Below are positions 1-11,452 of a stretch of 64,000 bases of DNA, in pieces. A program made the position numbers and the translations under genes. Origin of the DNA: Trichostrongylus colubriformis (lineage: Eukaryota > Nematoda > Chromadorea > Rhabditida > Trichostrongylidae). The stretch lies in assembly GCA_963978905.1 (NCBI GenBank), contig OZ022256.1, forward strand, positions 29,041,426 through 29,105,425, written 5' to 3'. Below the pieces are notes generated by a model. It was given only the letters and a program-made list of their open reading frames with translations. It ran no database searches and was not told the DNA's origin. Each line of letters opens with the position of its first letter. Position 1 is the first letter of the stretch.

Positions 1-26
1 AGTCAGTCAGCATATGTGTATCTGAC

Positions 27-140
27 TGATTGACTGCTGCCGCATAGCCAGCCTATCCTACAGAAATGAGGAGTGGAGCAGAAAATTTCCACTTCTAGGA
101 ATTCGGTAGGATAGGGTGCGCGGCAGCAGCGAGTCAGTCG
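27..140. repeat. Short imperfect palindrome
   Basis: The left arm (27-60) contains 'GACTGCTGCCGC' and ends in 'CCTATCCTA'. The right arm (107-140) is its imperfect reverse complement, starting 'TAGGATAGGG' and ending in 'GCGGCAGCAGCGAGTCAGTC'. The arms flank about 46 bases. This is the shape of a small MITE or hairpin element. The left edge of the window may cut off flanking sequence, and I see no clear target duplication. The family is not recognised. Confidence 0.6.
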
Positions 141-324
141 AATATTTCAAAAAGTGTCAATATATGGAATGGAATAACTCGCTTTGTTTCAAGCATAAAA
201 AAGGCGCTAGGCGCCGAAAGCTTGCCAATAGGCAAACTTTTTTCGCAATATTTTGTGGAACCTTTTGAGTCTTTTGAAATAAAATTTTAGAGCCTAACAT
301 TGCTGCTCATAGATTTATTTATTT

Positions 325-1350
325 TATTTGTTTGACCTGTTCTTCAGCCAAGTGGTTCTGATGTGCTTCTATGTAAGGCCGCGTTCATACTGTGCGAGCC
401 GTCGCCGCCGGTGCGCAAAGTATGAACGCGCCCTAAGGCACTCTTCGGCATTCTTTTTCAGCTCGCGGTCGCTTCGTTTTTCATGCTTTTACTGGTTTTG
501 GTACCTTTCTGTTTATTTATTACTTTCTGATCTTATTCGCCCGTTGCATAGTATATAGCAGTGCTTCTGATGTGTTCTTAGATCTGTGGATACTCTTTGA
601 CACACTTTTGCAGGTGTCCGTCTATTTAGAATGCACTGATTTTGAGAAATGCGGCATCGCCATGAGTTTAACTGCTCCTGTAATTCTTATTTGTCCTTCT
701 TTTGACCACCGCGATTTGTAAGGAATTTTCTCCGCGGTTGTCTTTTTATGTGAAGGCATTTCTTATACTGTTTTAGAGCCTGCGGAGTTTGAATACGCCG
801 TTTTGTCTGTTGGCCCTTTTTCGGGTGGTTTTCCCTTTTCCTACGTGATAAGTGGTTTGAAACCTGTCAGCGGTTCAAGATTGATGGTGGTGCCTTCACT
901 TGAAAAATTAATACCTCCACATAAAAGGACAATCGCGGAGAAGACTTCATACAATTCGAGGTGATCTAAAGAAGGACAAATAAAATTACGCGAAAGAACT
1001 CACGGTGCAGCTAATTTATGGCGAGTGCGGCATTTCTCAAAATCAGTGCATTCTAAATAGACGGCTACCTGCAAAAGTATGTCAATGTCTACTCTAACAA
1101 AATCAAGAACACACCAGAAGCACTGCCATCTATAATGGGTCGAATAAGATGAGAAACAGTAATAAATAAACAAAAAGGTACCAAGATCAGCAAAAGCATG
1201 AAAAACATTGGACTCCGGAACAGTGTCAAAGAGTGCTTCTGATAAAAATAGAAGCACAGGTCAGAATGGAGAAGGATTTGAACAAGAAAGAACAATTCAA
1301 ACTGAACTTTCAAAACCCACCACACTAGCAAAACCAAGATAACTGGAGGT
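325..1350. mobile_element. Fold-back element with arms of about 440 bp
   Basis: The stretch 325-760 is repeated in inverted orientation at 905-1350. Landmarks shared by both arms are 'CTTTGACA', 'GCAGGT', 'CGTCTATTTAGAATGCACTG', 'TTATTTGTCCTTCTTT' and 'TCTCCGCG'. The loop (about 760-905) is not palindromic. Short frames on either arm have no recognisable family signature and are probably accidental. The left arm holds an extra 58-bp insertion (see 376-433) that the right arm lacks, so that insertion is younger than the palindrome. This is a non-autonomous fold-back or large MITE-like element. Its transposase source is unknown. Confidence 0.75.
376..433. mobile_element. 58-bp mini-palindrome element flanked by TA
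   Basis: The ends are near-perfect inverted repeats: 'AGGCCGCGTTCATAC' at the left and, as reverse complement, 'GGGCGCGTTCATAC' at the right. TA dinucleotides sit at 374-375 and 434-435, as expected for a Tc1/mariner-type target duplication. The sequence is absent at the matching place in the opposite arm of the host fold-back element, which shows directly that it is an insertion. It is far too short to encode anything. Confidence 0.65.
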
Positions 1351-3479
1351 TCTACCGCGACCTAAACTTTCAGAAAAAATGTCAAAGAGTGACCAGATAA
1401 AAATGAGGACACACCAATGACACCGTAATGAAACAGGTCGGAAATAAGAAGAATGAGCAAGAAATAAAAATACAAGAACACTAAAGGAAAAACACTATGA
1501 AAACACGATAAATACACTGAATGCATATAAAACTAATGAAGGACAAATGCATTATCATGAAAACTCACTAACCTCTTGGAAAGGAAGCCCGTCGAACCAG
1601 ATATAATAGTGAATATAAAACCAAATCGCCGAAATCAGCTGATCGGCGGACAACTGGTACACGCAGCCGCACCGCAACGCATTCCGTGGAAGGGCATGGG
1701 CAGCTGATCATACAGGCAAAAACAGCTGAAGGGTGAATGCAAGTTGGAGAGGAAGAGACGCAAAATTTTCACCGACGTCTGAGCACGTTCAACTCCTTAG
1801 GCTTAAGGAGTTGAAGAGAGTCAAGCAGATGAAACAGATGCCTTGTCAGATGCTTTTTCTTGCAGGAGGAAGGGATATGATTTTCAGCCTGAGCCTAGAG
1901 AGTGAAGGAGCTTCGAAATCGGTGGAAAGTTGCGTCTCCCTTCCCCCCAACCCCCCCCCCCCCTCCTCACCTATTGACCCCAGCTGATTATTGTTTCCAT
2001 CGATCTTGAGGCAAATGTTGACAAGAAGCCGTGCTTTGGAAAGTTTGTTCAGAGAACTACTTCTGCACTATAATCTCGTAGTTTTCAATGCCAACAAGGC
2101 CTTCTTTGACGGTTTTTTTTTGAGGATTTCGTTTGTATTCTTCTCACTTAATGTTCTTCAGCACCCTTTACATCATAACTGAGCGGGACAACCCACGATC
2201 ATAATTCTGGATGTGCCTCAAAGGAGCAGGAAGGGGTCTGAAACAAGAGGAAGATGCAAAGAAGTGACATTTTGTAACGAACATTCAAGATTAGAAGCGA
2301 TAATCGGCGAGAAAACCCGGATTCAAAAGCGCAACGCTGTGGTGTGTATTCGCATCGCATTCGCATCAACACACTGACTTTCCGAGTTGTCCGCTGTAGG
2401 AGACGGGCCGCGGGCCAATGTTAGTCGTAGCACTTGACTCCAAGCGCAGTGGAGTGGCCATTCCCAACTACATTAGCACTCAAGTAAGTACATCTATTAA
2501 AAATATAATAAAAAACAAAGGTGAAAAGTAAAAGGAAAGAACAACTTCATAATAGAAACATCTCCTCTTGGTTCCATGCCGAGGCGTCAAATTGGCGAGT
2601 TGTGAATGGCGGCCACTTAAATTCGTCCGAACTATGTCTGCTCTACCGTAGGCCAGAATTACCCCCTTCCGGTGTCTGACTGGCTTGGCTTCCTTCGCAT
2701 CTGCCACACATCCCTTAGCGAGAGCGCACTGCACTCGCTAAAACGATAAATCGGTCAGCTCTAAATCGGATATCTAATTAGATTTCAGTGATTACACAGA
2801 ATTTGGGCGAAGGTGTTACAATGACAGGTGGCGCGCGAACTCACTCTTATGATGCGGAAATCAAATCCCGCTTCATAGCCCGTCCAGGTCAACGAATCGG
2901 TCCATTTCACAAGTAATTTGTACCGGATTCGTAAGGGAGGATGAAATCTTCAAGTTGTACATCGGCTGGTTCCCACAAGTGATTGTATACGCTGAATCCC
3001 ATTCACTTGGCACCACAGTTCTGAATGTAACTGGTATGCGAGGTCCATACCGAAAAGGAATTGATTAACGCCAAGAAATTCAATCTCTTTTTCATAGTTT
3101 AAGCAAAATTCCAAAATGCCCCATTTGTTTCTACCCTTAAAACCCACAGATTGCTGAAAACGAAAATTATTAACAGCGAAAGTGGACATCACGCGTCAGC
3201 TCATTAGCAAATCATTTGATCAGACAAGTGCACTTCAGATTTGAAAAGGTGCTAGATACTAGCGCTGTGAAAGAATTAGTTTTGAAATTATAGCATCTTC
3301 CTTTATTACTGGACATTTCGTGCTATGCATTTTGTTGTATCTGTTGGTAAGTACAATACTGTCTCTTAGTGTCTTTAAAAAAAATGAAGTTTTCGATGGT
3401 GGCTTGAACCACACCTTGTCATAAATGTTGATTGCCTTACTCGCTCAAAAAGTAGAGCTTTAGAAGGGCTAGCCAGTGA
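1351..3479. other. No gene recognised; includes a poly-C tract
   Basis: There are several open frames of 60-85 codons on both strands, none with a recognisable motif. A run of 13 C at about 1951-1963 lies in one of them, so its translation (a proline run) is not evidence of a protein. The segment becomes AT-richer after about 3200, leading into the reverse transcriptase element. Confidence 0.5.
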
Positions 3480-4421
3480 AGCTACCGAAGAGGGATCATC
3501 AATATTAGTCATGAACTTAACAATATTAACCACAAAGAACTCAAGCTATATACTGCAGATTTTACAGATATGTTCACCAATTTGGGGCACAGGCATATTA
3601 TAACTAGTATACAGGAATTGTTAACTATTTGCTTCAAAAATGCAAGTAAGATGTTTATAGCAACCAATGGGTATAAAGTATTTTACAACGAAGGCAAAGA
3701 AAGCAAAAGGAATTACAGATATTATAACAAAGAAGATCTGCTATATTTAGTTGACTATTTGTTGACCAACAGTTACTGCATATTCGGAAACAAAGTCTTC
3801 AAACAGACTAAAGGAGTACCACAAGGTGGGAATTTTAGTCCCCTACTAGCAGACCTTACTTTATCAATAATGGAATTCAAATATGCCAAAGGTACAAAAG
3901 CAGATAAAAACAATCTATTTATACCATTTAGGTACATGGACGATTTGTTAGTCATACATAATGCCAATGAATCGGCTATAGAAAATATACTCAAAGCAGT
4001 ATATAAGAACACATTAGAACTTAAAAGTACCCAAATCACAAATAGATATACTCACTACTTAGACTTAACCATCAAAATAGAAAATGAAAAAATTTACACA
4101 GAACTATATAGTAAAACAGATGACTATCAGTTTAAAGTTATTAAATTCCCACATAGCAATACAGGTATAGCAACCAAAACAAAAGGAGCTGTTATCTATA
4201 CAGAAACTCTCCGAATCGCCAATACGTGCACTTTATTTGAGGTCTTCAGAACTAAGTTAAAAGATATGATTAATGTTTTACTAGAAAGAGTATATAAAAG
4301 GGAATTTATAGTAACACATATAGTTAAGTGTATCAGAAGAAATAAATTTATTGGGTACAAGTATATGATGGAAGATAGTTACCATAGAGTTTCCAGTTTC
4401 GTTCAAGATTTGGTAACATAA
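3480..4421 (+). CDS. Partial reverse transcriptase, Penelope-related, 5' truncated
   Basis: The frame is open from 3480 to the stop ending at 4421; the first ATG is at 3570, but the similarity starts upstream of it. Reverse transcriptase motif A is seen as 'LYTADFTDMFTNL', straddling that ATG, so the ATG is probably internal and the true start is lost. Counted from 3570, motif B is at residues 81-95 ('KGVPQGGNFSPLLAD') and the catalytic 'RYMDDL' is at 121-126. Then follow 'YLDLTI' (163-168) and 'IYTELYSKTDDY' (175-186), the order seen after the palm in Penelope-like enzymes. No GIY-YIG nuclease follows; the frame ends 283 residues after the ATG. The enzyme would copy element RNA into DNA. No stop or frameshift interrupts the surviving part, unlike the other retroelements in this window. 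Base composition is clearly more AT-rich than the neighbours, so the insertion may be relatively recent. The exact reverse transcriptase clade is uncertain. Confidence 0.8.
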   Translation, partial: SYRRGIINISHELNNINHKELKLYTADFTDMFTNLGHRHIITSIQELLTICFKNASKMFIATNGYKVFYNEGKESKRNYRYYNKEDLLYLVDYLLTNSYCIFGNKVFKQTKGVPQGGNFSPLLADLTLSIMEFKYAKGTKADKNNLFIPFRYMDDLLVIHNANESAIENILKAVYKNTLELKSTQITNRYTHYLDLTIKIENEKIYTELYSKTDDYQFKVIKFPHSNTGIATKTKGAVIYTETLRIANTCTLFEVFRTKLKDMINVLLERVYKREFIVTHIVKCIRRNKFIGYKYMMEDSYHRVSSFVQDLVT

Positions 4422-4752
4422 TTAAAAAAGGTTTGTGTGACAACCCTATACATTCTTTTTAATTTAAAGAATAATTGGTAGTTAATGCGACCCAATCACA
4501 CTGCGTAGATACCCACTAGTTGATATAAAAGAAATACTAAATAAGCAATAATACGCACAACACCCCAATAAGGGACCCTACAATTTTAGCCTTTCCTATT
4601 CTTTGCCTTTTTCAATTTTCACTAATTGTTGATTAGTTATGCGATCACTACTTCGGAGTACCAGTTAGTATTATTTATATTCATCGATGTTAATAAGTTA
4701 TCCCCCTTCCTTTTTTCTTTTATTGTATCACAACTCTTACCCATTCATTTTG

Positions 4753-4832
4753 GTTGTCAGCCCTACTCATTGATAAGCCTCAAGGGCTGACAACGACAAT
4801 GGTTCGTCTGAGGTAGAGGCGAAACGAGCCAT
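4753..4832 (+). repeat. Two adjacent hairpins downstream of the reverse transcriptase
   Basis: A perfect 12-bp stem 'GTTGTCAGCCCT' / 'AGGGCTGACAAC' spans 4753-4764 and 4783-4794. A second stem follows, 'ATGGTTCG' (4799-4806) with 'CGAGCCAT' (4825-4832), enclosing 'CTGAGG' and 'GGCGAAAC'. The second resembles the hairpin around the hammerhead-like motif of Penelope-type termini, but the core is not conserved: the A after 'CUGAGG' is a U, and no NUH cleavage triplet follows 'GAAAC'. It probably marks the 3' end region of the element. Confidence 0.5.
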
Positions 4833-4889
4833 TCCTTTCTTTCTTTAACTCATTCTCAACTCAACTATCTTCTATATTCCCTTATCATA

Positions 4890-5640
4890 CCATGTTGATT
4901 TTATCACTGGTATAGATAATCGGCTCAGGCTGTCAGTCTTTCTGTCTGTCACGATATTCCGAACTATCTAAAGCGTAACTTATAGAGATCGGATCAAGCG
5001 TGGAATAGGTAGTCCATCGGTGAAGAGGTGAAGGGAGCACATCGAAAACTCTACGACCCGTCCACAATGGGCGGCGGGGAGGCGTGCGCTGAAACATTCG
5101 GTGCTCAGGTGAAAATTTTCAATTCAGTTCCAGAATGGCTCGGAACTGGGGAAAAGATGGGATAAAGTCAGCTAGGGGGTGCTGGAAGTGATGGAAAAGA
5201 GATCCGTCCATAATGGTAGAAGCGCATTTCGGATGGGCGGAGCCCACAACGAAAATTCGTGGTCCGATTCCAGCACAAACTAGAGGCAGCAATAGGTGGG
5301 ACAAGATGTATACTTTGTCACGAAATTCGGAAGTATCTGAAGGACAATCTGTGAAGGTTATGTCTGGAGTGGGAAGGTAGTGCATGGTCAAATACGTGAG
5401 GAGGCTAAAATGATCAAAGCTACGCCCCGCACACAATAGGAGCGACGTGCACAGAAGCATATGGCACTCAGTTGAACAACTTCTCATTCAGCTCCTAAAG
5501 TCACACCTTAGGAAACGCTGTGTTGAGGTCAAGATGAATTTCTGGTAGAGGTGCGCTCGCAATGGACAGAAACTAGGCTACGTGGCGCTTATTTTGGGCG
5601 GAGCATGCGTTGAAATAATCGGCATTCAAAGCGATACGTT
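4890..5640. repeat. Dispersed 'GGGCGGaGCGTGCG' repeat, locus 1
   Basis: Diverged units with a core of the type 'ACAATGGGCGG' followed by a 'GCGTGCGcTGAAAt' stretch and 'TTCGGTGCTCA' occur near 5066-5106 and 5593-5630, with a weaker one near 5235-5250. The left part contains 'CTTTCTGTCTGTC', also seen at the start of related loci at 20.2, 30.5 and 31.3 kb. A 122-codon minus-strand frame (5487-5119) lies inside the repeat and has no known motif; I treat it as accidental. Confidence 0.55.
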
Positions 5641-7193
5641 CCCTTAGTTCCGAAATGGCCTAAGTGTGGGGCAAATGGTTTGTGGTCAGCGATGGAACTC
5701 TGAAGAAAAAAATCCGTAACTGGTGGGTTATTCTCGATGGACGGTGCTCAAAGTAAATATGCATAACTGGGTTACGGTACAGTCTAGAGCTAAGTAGGAT
5801 AAAGTAGGATAGGGTGCTTTGCCCGTTCCGTGATTTTAAAGGGATATAGAAAGTGGTCATGGGTGCACAGACGTTAGCGAGCAGTCCCAGTCATTTGCTA
5901 ATGTTCCCTTCCCTATTGTCTTATTGGACTGGGATAAAGAGTAAGGCGATGACGGGTAAATAGGTCAAGGTGTACAAGGAGGTATTGGATCAGTTAAAGG
6001 CGGTGATAAGGGAAATGTGAGTGATGAGGGCTTCCAGTGAGACACTCTGATGTTTATTGAGGTCTATGAATATTTTGTGTGTGGCAAAAATAACGGTGAA
6101 AAGAGCGCCTCCGGGCTCTGAAGGAGACGCGTTTTTTCAACAGCTGCAAGGCTAAACGGGGCTCGTTCTTTTCTATCTGCCACCTCCACCACCCGCGGAA
6201 TCAACTGTGGGAGGAATGTAGTATTTCTCGAGTTTCTGATCGTTCTACTACGTTTTTCTTCACTTCTGAATGTCCGCCGGCCAATCTGACCGGTTAGGAA
6301 ATACCGCTTAAACGTTAAAACTCGGGCTCTTCTTGCTACCGCGATAATCTCTAGAAGGCGCTCGACGGAAAAGCAGACAAAGAAGGGGAAAAGGTACCAC
6401 AGGAGTTAGAGTGTAGAAAGAGGAGTGTAGACCGAGTGTAGGTCTAACTACCATGTTCATTTAGTTTTCTGATCCTCTTCGAGCAGCCTTAGGGTCTCAA
6501 TGACCAACTGTTATGTTGCAGAGGATGGAACGTGCTGACGAAAGGATTTATCTGCTCAAAATGGGAAAAGAACTTGCTCTAATCATTGCGAGGTATGCCT
6601 TCTAGTGTAAGATCATTGCACTCAGTTATGAATTAGAAGGTGGAGTATGGAAACGAATCGCTGGTTCAAAAGAAGCAAAAGAGGAGAGTAAGAGTAACCA
6701 GGGAGCCTCTTCCTTCCACGTGGGAGATGATCTTTTATAAAATGGAGCGCTTTCTGAAAAACGGCTTTTTGCATCATATAGGGGTGGGTATACGAAACAT
6801 ATAACCGACCTTCACTTTTCTCGAGTCCTACGAATGCCAAAAAAGGAGTCAAGAAAAACTTTTCAAAAGGACGACTTTACCTCACTCATTGAGCGCATAC
6901 TCTTTGTAGCATTAAGCATGTGCAGATTTAAAGATATTCTTCTGATGCACATTCAAAACGAAGGAAATACACAGGAGAAAAACTCTTAGCTGTGGCATGT
7001 ACTAAAAGTGCATAGCAGTCTCGTAACTGTTCCTCAATGGAGGGTAGTTCATTGGTCGGATGACCTACCAGATGCAAGGGTGGTCTTGCCAGGGCCTAGT
7101 GAACGCAGTGCTTGCGAACGGTTGTGTGGGTCTGTGGTTCGGATACTGCCGTCGGTAGATTTTGTATTTTGCGTTTGCTCTTTCATCTTTATA
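5641..7193. other. No gene recognised
   Basis: Only short frames without family signatures are present on both strands. I see no clear inverted repeat, tandem repeat or RNA gene. Confidence 0.4.
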
Positions 7194-7324
7194 TTAGGTT
7201 GATCGAAAAGTTTTGATAGGGTTGAGATTTTTCTATTTTATTTTACAACTCAGCGAGTAATGCAGGCTAATCAACAATATAATAACCATCCTTAGTTATA
7301 ACATTGTCCCACCCAACGGGCAGG

Positions 7325-7525
7325 TCAGCGATTCTCTTCTCCCAGAATTAGGAGGATTAGGGCCAAAAAAGTCACCGACCACTTGTCCAAGGTGGTCATA
7401 GTTGACGAATTTTTTTTTGCTAGGAAAGCCTTAGGGGGCTGGAACAAGCGGTAATCTGAAGGGGCAGTGTCAGGGGAATAGGACGGATGTGGAACCTTGG
7501 CCCAACCTAGCTCTTCCAATTTTGC
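7325..7525 (-). pseudogene. Mariner transposase C-terminal fragment (left arm)
   Basis: The minus-strand frame reads 'ELGWAKVPHPSYSPDTAPSD' followed by 'YRLFQPPKAFLA'. This is the conserved block around the third catalytic aspartate of mariner DD34D transposases (consensus form PYSPDLAPSDYHLF). Everything upstream, including the DNA-binding domain and the first two catalytic acids, is missing because the palindrome centre lies there. Downstream the frame loses similarity before the terminal repeat. In the intact family the enzyme cuts and joins the element ends in the nucleus; this fragment cannot. Confidence 0.8.
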
Positions 7526-7544
7526 ACGGGTCCCTTACATAGGT

Positions 7545-7685
7545 AAAGAGACCTGCGCAAAATTAGAGGAGCTAGGTTGGGACACGGTTCCACATGCACC
7601 CTATTCACCTGATACTGCCCCCTCAGATTACCACTTGTCCCGGCCCCTTGAGGCTTCCCTAGCAGAAAAAAATTCGTCACCTTGA
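7545..7685 (+). pseudogene. Mariner transposase C-terminal fragment (right arm)
   Basis: The plus-strand mirror of the left fragment reads 'KLEELGWDTVPHAPYSPDTA' then 'PSDYHLSRPLEASLAEK', ending at a stop at about 7685. It carries the same third-aspartate block. It differs from the left arm at many silent and replacement sites, so the two halves have diverged since they were joined, or they came from different copies. The truncation point at the palindrome centre is the same as in the left arm. Confidence 0.8.
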
Positions 7686-7984
7686 ACATGTGGTCGGTGA
7701 CTTCTTTGACTCCTAATCCTCCTAATTGTGGGAGAAGAAAATCGCTGACCTGCTCTTTAGGTAGGGCGATGTTATAACTAACGATGGTTATTACATTGTT
7801 GATTAGCCTGCATTACTTGCTGCGTAATGGAAAGAAATCTCAACCCTATCAAAACTTTCCGATCAACCTAATACATGCTTCTTTATGCAAAGTGACTATA
7901 ATTGTCGTTGACAGCGTGCCAGATTGAACTTAATTACGAGTTTTCAGCGGATTTCACGATCCGGCTTTTTCGGACACGTGCGGG

Positions 7985-8425
7985 CCCCTGACGAAATTGG
8001 CATTTCCGCGCAAAATGGGTGTGATGTTCGTGTTCAGGGGGTCAGACTCCCATTGGGGACAGATGTCTAGCCAACTACAAACTTTGACTAACTTCGAGAC
8101 AATACATTTGGCCATGGGTGCATGGCGCCTTTCCTAGTTGTAGGAGTGAATAACTAACAAAATCGATCAAAATCAAAGAAATATGCACAGCATGAACGCC
8201 CATCGCTATAACTCCACTTACATCAAACATCAAACAGCATAGCGTCAAACAAGAAAAGCAGTCGGGATTTTCTGATATGTGATAACGTCGGCTTCTTCGT
8301 CTGTACCAATGCCCAGCTCAAATTTTCGAATTTGGTTCAAGAACTCGGCTGGGATGGAAACTTATCTCAGGGTGTAGTTTGATCCCTTGAGTACAAATCA
8401 AATCGGTTTTGCGCAAAAATGCTAT
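7985..8425. repeat. Palindromic repeat, 'TTCGTGTTCAGGG' family, copy at 8 kb
   Basis: The plus strand carries 'GCGCAAAATGGGTGTGATG' followed by 'TTCGTGTTCAGGGGGTC' at about 8008-8043. A diverged inverted counterpart lies at about 8320-8425, where the minus strand reads 'GCGCAAAACCGATTTGATT' and then 'CCGAGTTCTTGAACC'. Other members lie at 37.9-38.4, 47.6-49.6, 52.3 and 59.6-60.5 kb. Confidence 0.55.
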
Positions 8426-11400
8426 GAGCGCTGACGGGCTTAAAGGATTGGACCGTAGCGTGGGATTCTAGAGGAGATTGGTAAACTCAGTGAATATTTT
8501 TATATTCAAATGTTCACGAACACGAACCCATAAACAGAAAAACCAAATTTTGCAATGATTTGTCCTCAGCGGGGATCGAACCACCAACCCTTTTTTGGCA
8601 TTCGTAGACAGCTCAGGAAAGATGATGAAGGTCAGTTATATGATTCGTATACGCATCCCCTATATGATTCGTATACGTATGATGCTAAAATCGTTTTCAG
8701 GAAGCGTGCCATTTCGTGAAAGATCCTCCTCTTCAGATACAAGTGATTCCACTATTAAAGCGTTGTTTCCATATCCACAATCCCTCCCGTACATATCATG
8801 CTTTATCGCGAGTGGTTACAAGCATCCGTTTTCAAGACTACAATATATTGCAAGGTGTGGGGTGGCGGTGCAGGGGTGAGAGAAGTAAGCGAATGTACTA
8901 ATTCCTCGAGTGTGTAGGCCCATGTCGAATTTTCGCGTTGCGGCGTCGCACTCGCGGCGCCATTAGCACAGCTTGCCGCGGTCGGTTGGAATTCCACTCA
9001 AGACGCAAGATGTTGGTACCATGGAGGTTCCTTAGAGAAATTGCGGTTTATCTCATTTTTCCGGAAACAATATTTCTTTACTAAAAACGACAAAATAATG
9101 ACGTAATAAGTTGAAGAATGAATAACATTTTATGATAACAATCCTAATCACGAAGTGATTTATTTGGGCATAAAGCATTCAAAGGAGTGTACGCATGCAT
9201 GGAATCTCACGCGAAAGATCGGCCGCGCGAAAGTTCGACCTAAGGCTACACTTCCAAGCTCCCCTAGCGTCTCTACCATTAATGCTCCAGTCGAAGAAAC
9301 GACAGAATTGCAGCAATTGGAAAATTGTCCTTGAGAGCCAACGTTTATTCTTCAACAGAATCAATTGGCAGATTAATTAGCTGAAGTTTCGATGTTATGT
9401 GGCATACATATTCCTCTTTCGCGATGTCATCGCTAATGCATTTGCCTGTTTCAAAAAGATGTCGAGCAAATCACGACACCGATACCGTCGATTTCGGCTA
9501 ATAGTTCCAATCCATCGTGATACGCGGAACTTGAGCAAAAAAAGTTGAGAACTCAAGGTATGCGCCGCAGTGCTGTACAGAGAGGGATCTCTATGGGATA
9601 GCGTTTTTAAGACCAAATTGTAATTATAGGTCAGAAACCTGTAGCGCGTACTTCCTATAATACTGCAAGTAGGGACTTCTAAGAAAATTCTTCTTCATCC
9701 CATACATTCAGGGCGGTGACGACAAGACACTTAAATTCAGTGATCGCGCAACGATCCAATTCGAGTGTCCTGTCGCACACGTTTCCAGCGTCAACAATTT
9801 GGCACCGGAGTCATCAACGTCATTAAAGTGCTGACTATGTTATTATGTTGACATCGACCACGTTACAGTCCTAGCAACCCGCATACTCATTCATCCTAGT
9901 TGCGCAGTGCTCTAACTCTCCATTATACAGACTGAAATAGACAGAAATTATTTTTTTCGGTAGAAAAACTTTAACATCTACGTGATACGACCTGCTCATT
10001 TCCAAAAACGCGATTTCTTTCGCTTCAGAAAATGAGGTACTCTCATGAATGTTCCACTGGGCGATATCGCTTAAGCCCATCTTCCGCATTTATCTTCCCC
10101 ATCTGCCCGTCTACAACATTGCAGGTGTCTCAGCTCGGACCTATACCCACTACGCGATTGAACAACATTCTACAACCGCTTCACTTCTCACAACGTATTT
10201 AAAGGAGTCATCTTGTCGATAGGTTATTCTCAGGGGCTGGTACACTGAACTGAAATTGAAGTGTAAAAAGGAACTATATAAGTGGAAGGTCAAACGGTGT
10301 AGCTTTCTTGTTCGTATCATCCTATTTGTCTCGAAAAGAACAAACATCCGTACGAATATTGAAAGTCCCTGACAAAATTGCTTCTATAATATTCTCGCTC
10401 TCACTACTTTACTTACATACATAGGGATATAGCAGAGCGTCGACAAATTCGATCAACAGTCAGCTAACGGACTGACGCGCTGCGAGGATTCTTGAGCAGC
10501 TTAACTACGAATTCTTAAAGCAAGTGCAGTGTACCGCAATTAGATCTGCTCGGAGTCGCGAGCACTGAGGGAACTTTGATCGTGAAGACTCTGAGACAAG
10601 GAGCAGAGCGTTGGAGAGCTTCAACTGCAAGAGCCATGTTCACAAGTCCGAGTAATTCCATATTTAGAAAAATAGAAATGAAGTCGATAATAGATATGCA
10701 ATTCAGAAAAGTATCACAGGAGTAGGAGTAGGAGGAGGGGGAGGGGGAGATAGGAAGAAAAAAAAACGAAACAGACATGTGTATAGCTTAGCATTCATTT
10801 GTCATTGGCTCTTAAACGCAGACTTAACGTGGATAGTAATATTCTCTCTCTGTGCTCACCACACCATTAAAGCAAGGGAGAGCAACATATGTATGTGTGG
10901 AAATATTAGGTGCTATACTTGATTTTGGCCATATTTTTCGCCATGAAAAAGCATCTGCATTGAGAAGTTGACACAAGCTATTCCAACCAAATCATTCCCA
11001 TGAATTGCCGCAACCTTTTATCGCTTCTCTTACATTTTCGCGGTACAGTAGCGCTTGAATTGTGCCACTGTTGGAGCGTTAAAACCACCAAACTAAACGC
11101 CAACGATTGCTTTAATCATTGAAATGAGTCCATATCAGTAAAAATGAGGTAATTTGATCTGTCACTAATCACAAATCACTGACATTTGTAGGGTTTAAAA
11201 ACAGAAGTTCCGAAGGCGAAGTTGAAGACAAGCATGAAGTATCTGACTTCAAGGGGTCATTTTCACTTACCTATTGCCAAATTAAGAATCAATATGTTTG
11301 TCGCCGTTCGAAGCCGTCGAAAGTATAGAATTACCAGAATCACTAGAGAATTACCATAGACAGAGCACACGCAGAGCACGTTGTAGAAACAGATGCAGAG

Positions 11401-11452
11401 GAACTACAAAAGAGCAGTCTTCCTGGTGTGGGAGCGATAGGCTTGAGCACAA
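8426..11452. other. No gene recognised; small tandem duplication at 8637-8680
   Basis: A 24-bp unit beginning 'TATATGATTCGTATACG' occurs twice in a row at 8637 and 8661. A B-box-like 'GGTTCGATCCCC' lies on the minus strand at 8582-8571, without an A box or cloverleaf. The rest shows only short frames without motifs. A G- and A-rich purine stretch lies near 10730-10770. Confidence 0.4.

Larger units (their letters stand above)
7194..7871. mobile_element. Head-to-head palindrome of two mariner 3' halves
   Basis: The outer ends are inverted repeats beginning 'TTAGGTTGATCG', flanked by TA at 7192-7193 and 7872-7873, the mariner target duplication. Each half runs from a transposase C-terminal region at the centre (about 7530) out to a terminal repeat. 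The left half therefore codes on the minus strand and the right half on the plus strand. The 5' part of the transposase gene is absent from both halves. The element cannot be autonomous, but it keeps two usable-looking ends. Confidence 0.85.

Noticed and set aside
5119..5487. 122-codon minus-strand frame
   Set aside because: It lies entirely in degenerate GGGCGG-type repeats; no motif.
8560..8600. B-box-like sequence suggesting a tRNA gene on the minus strand
   Set aside because: No A box at the right distance and no pairing acceptor or anticodon arm.
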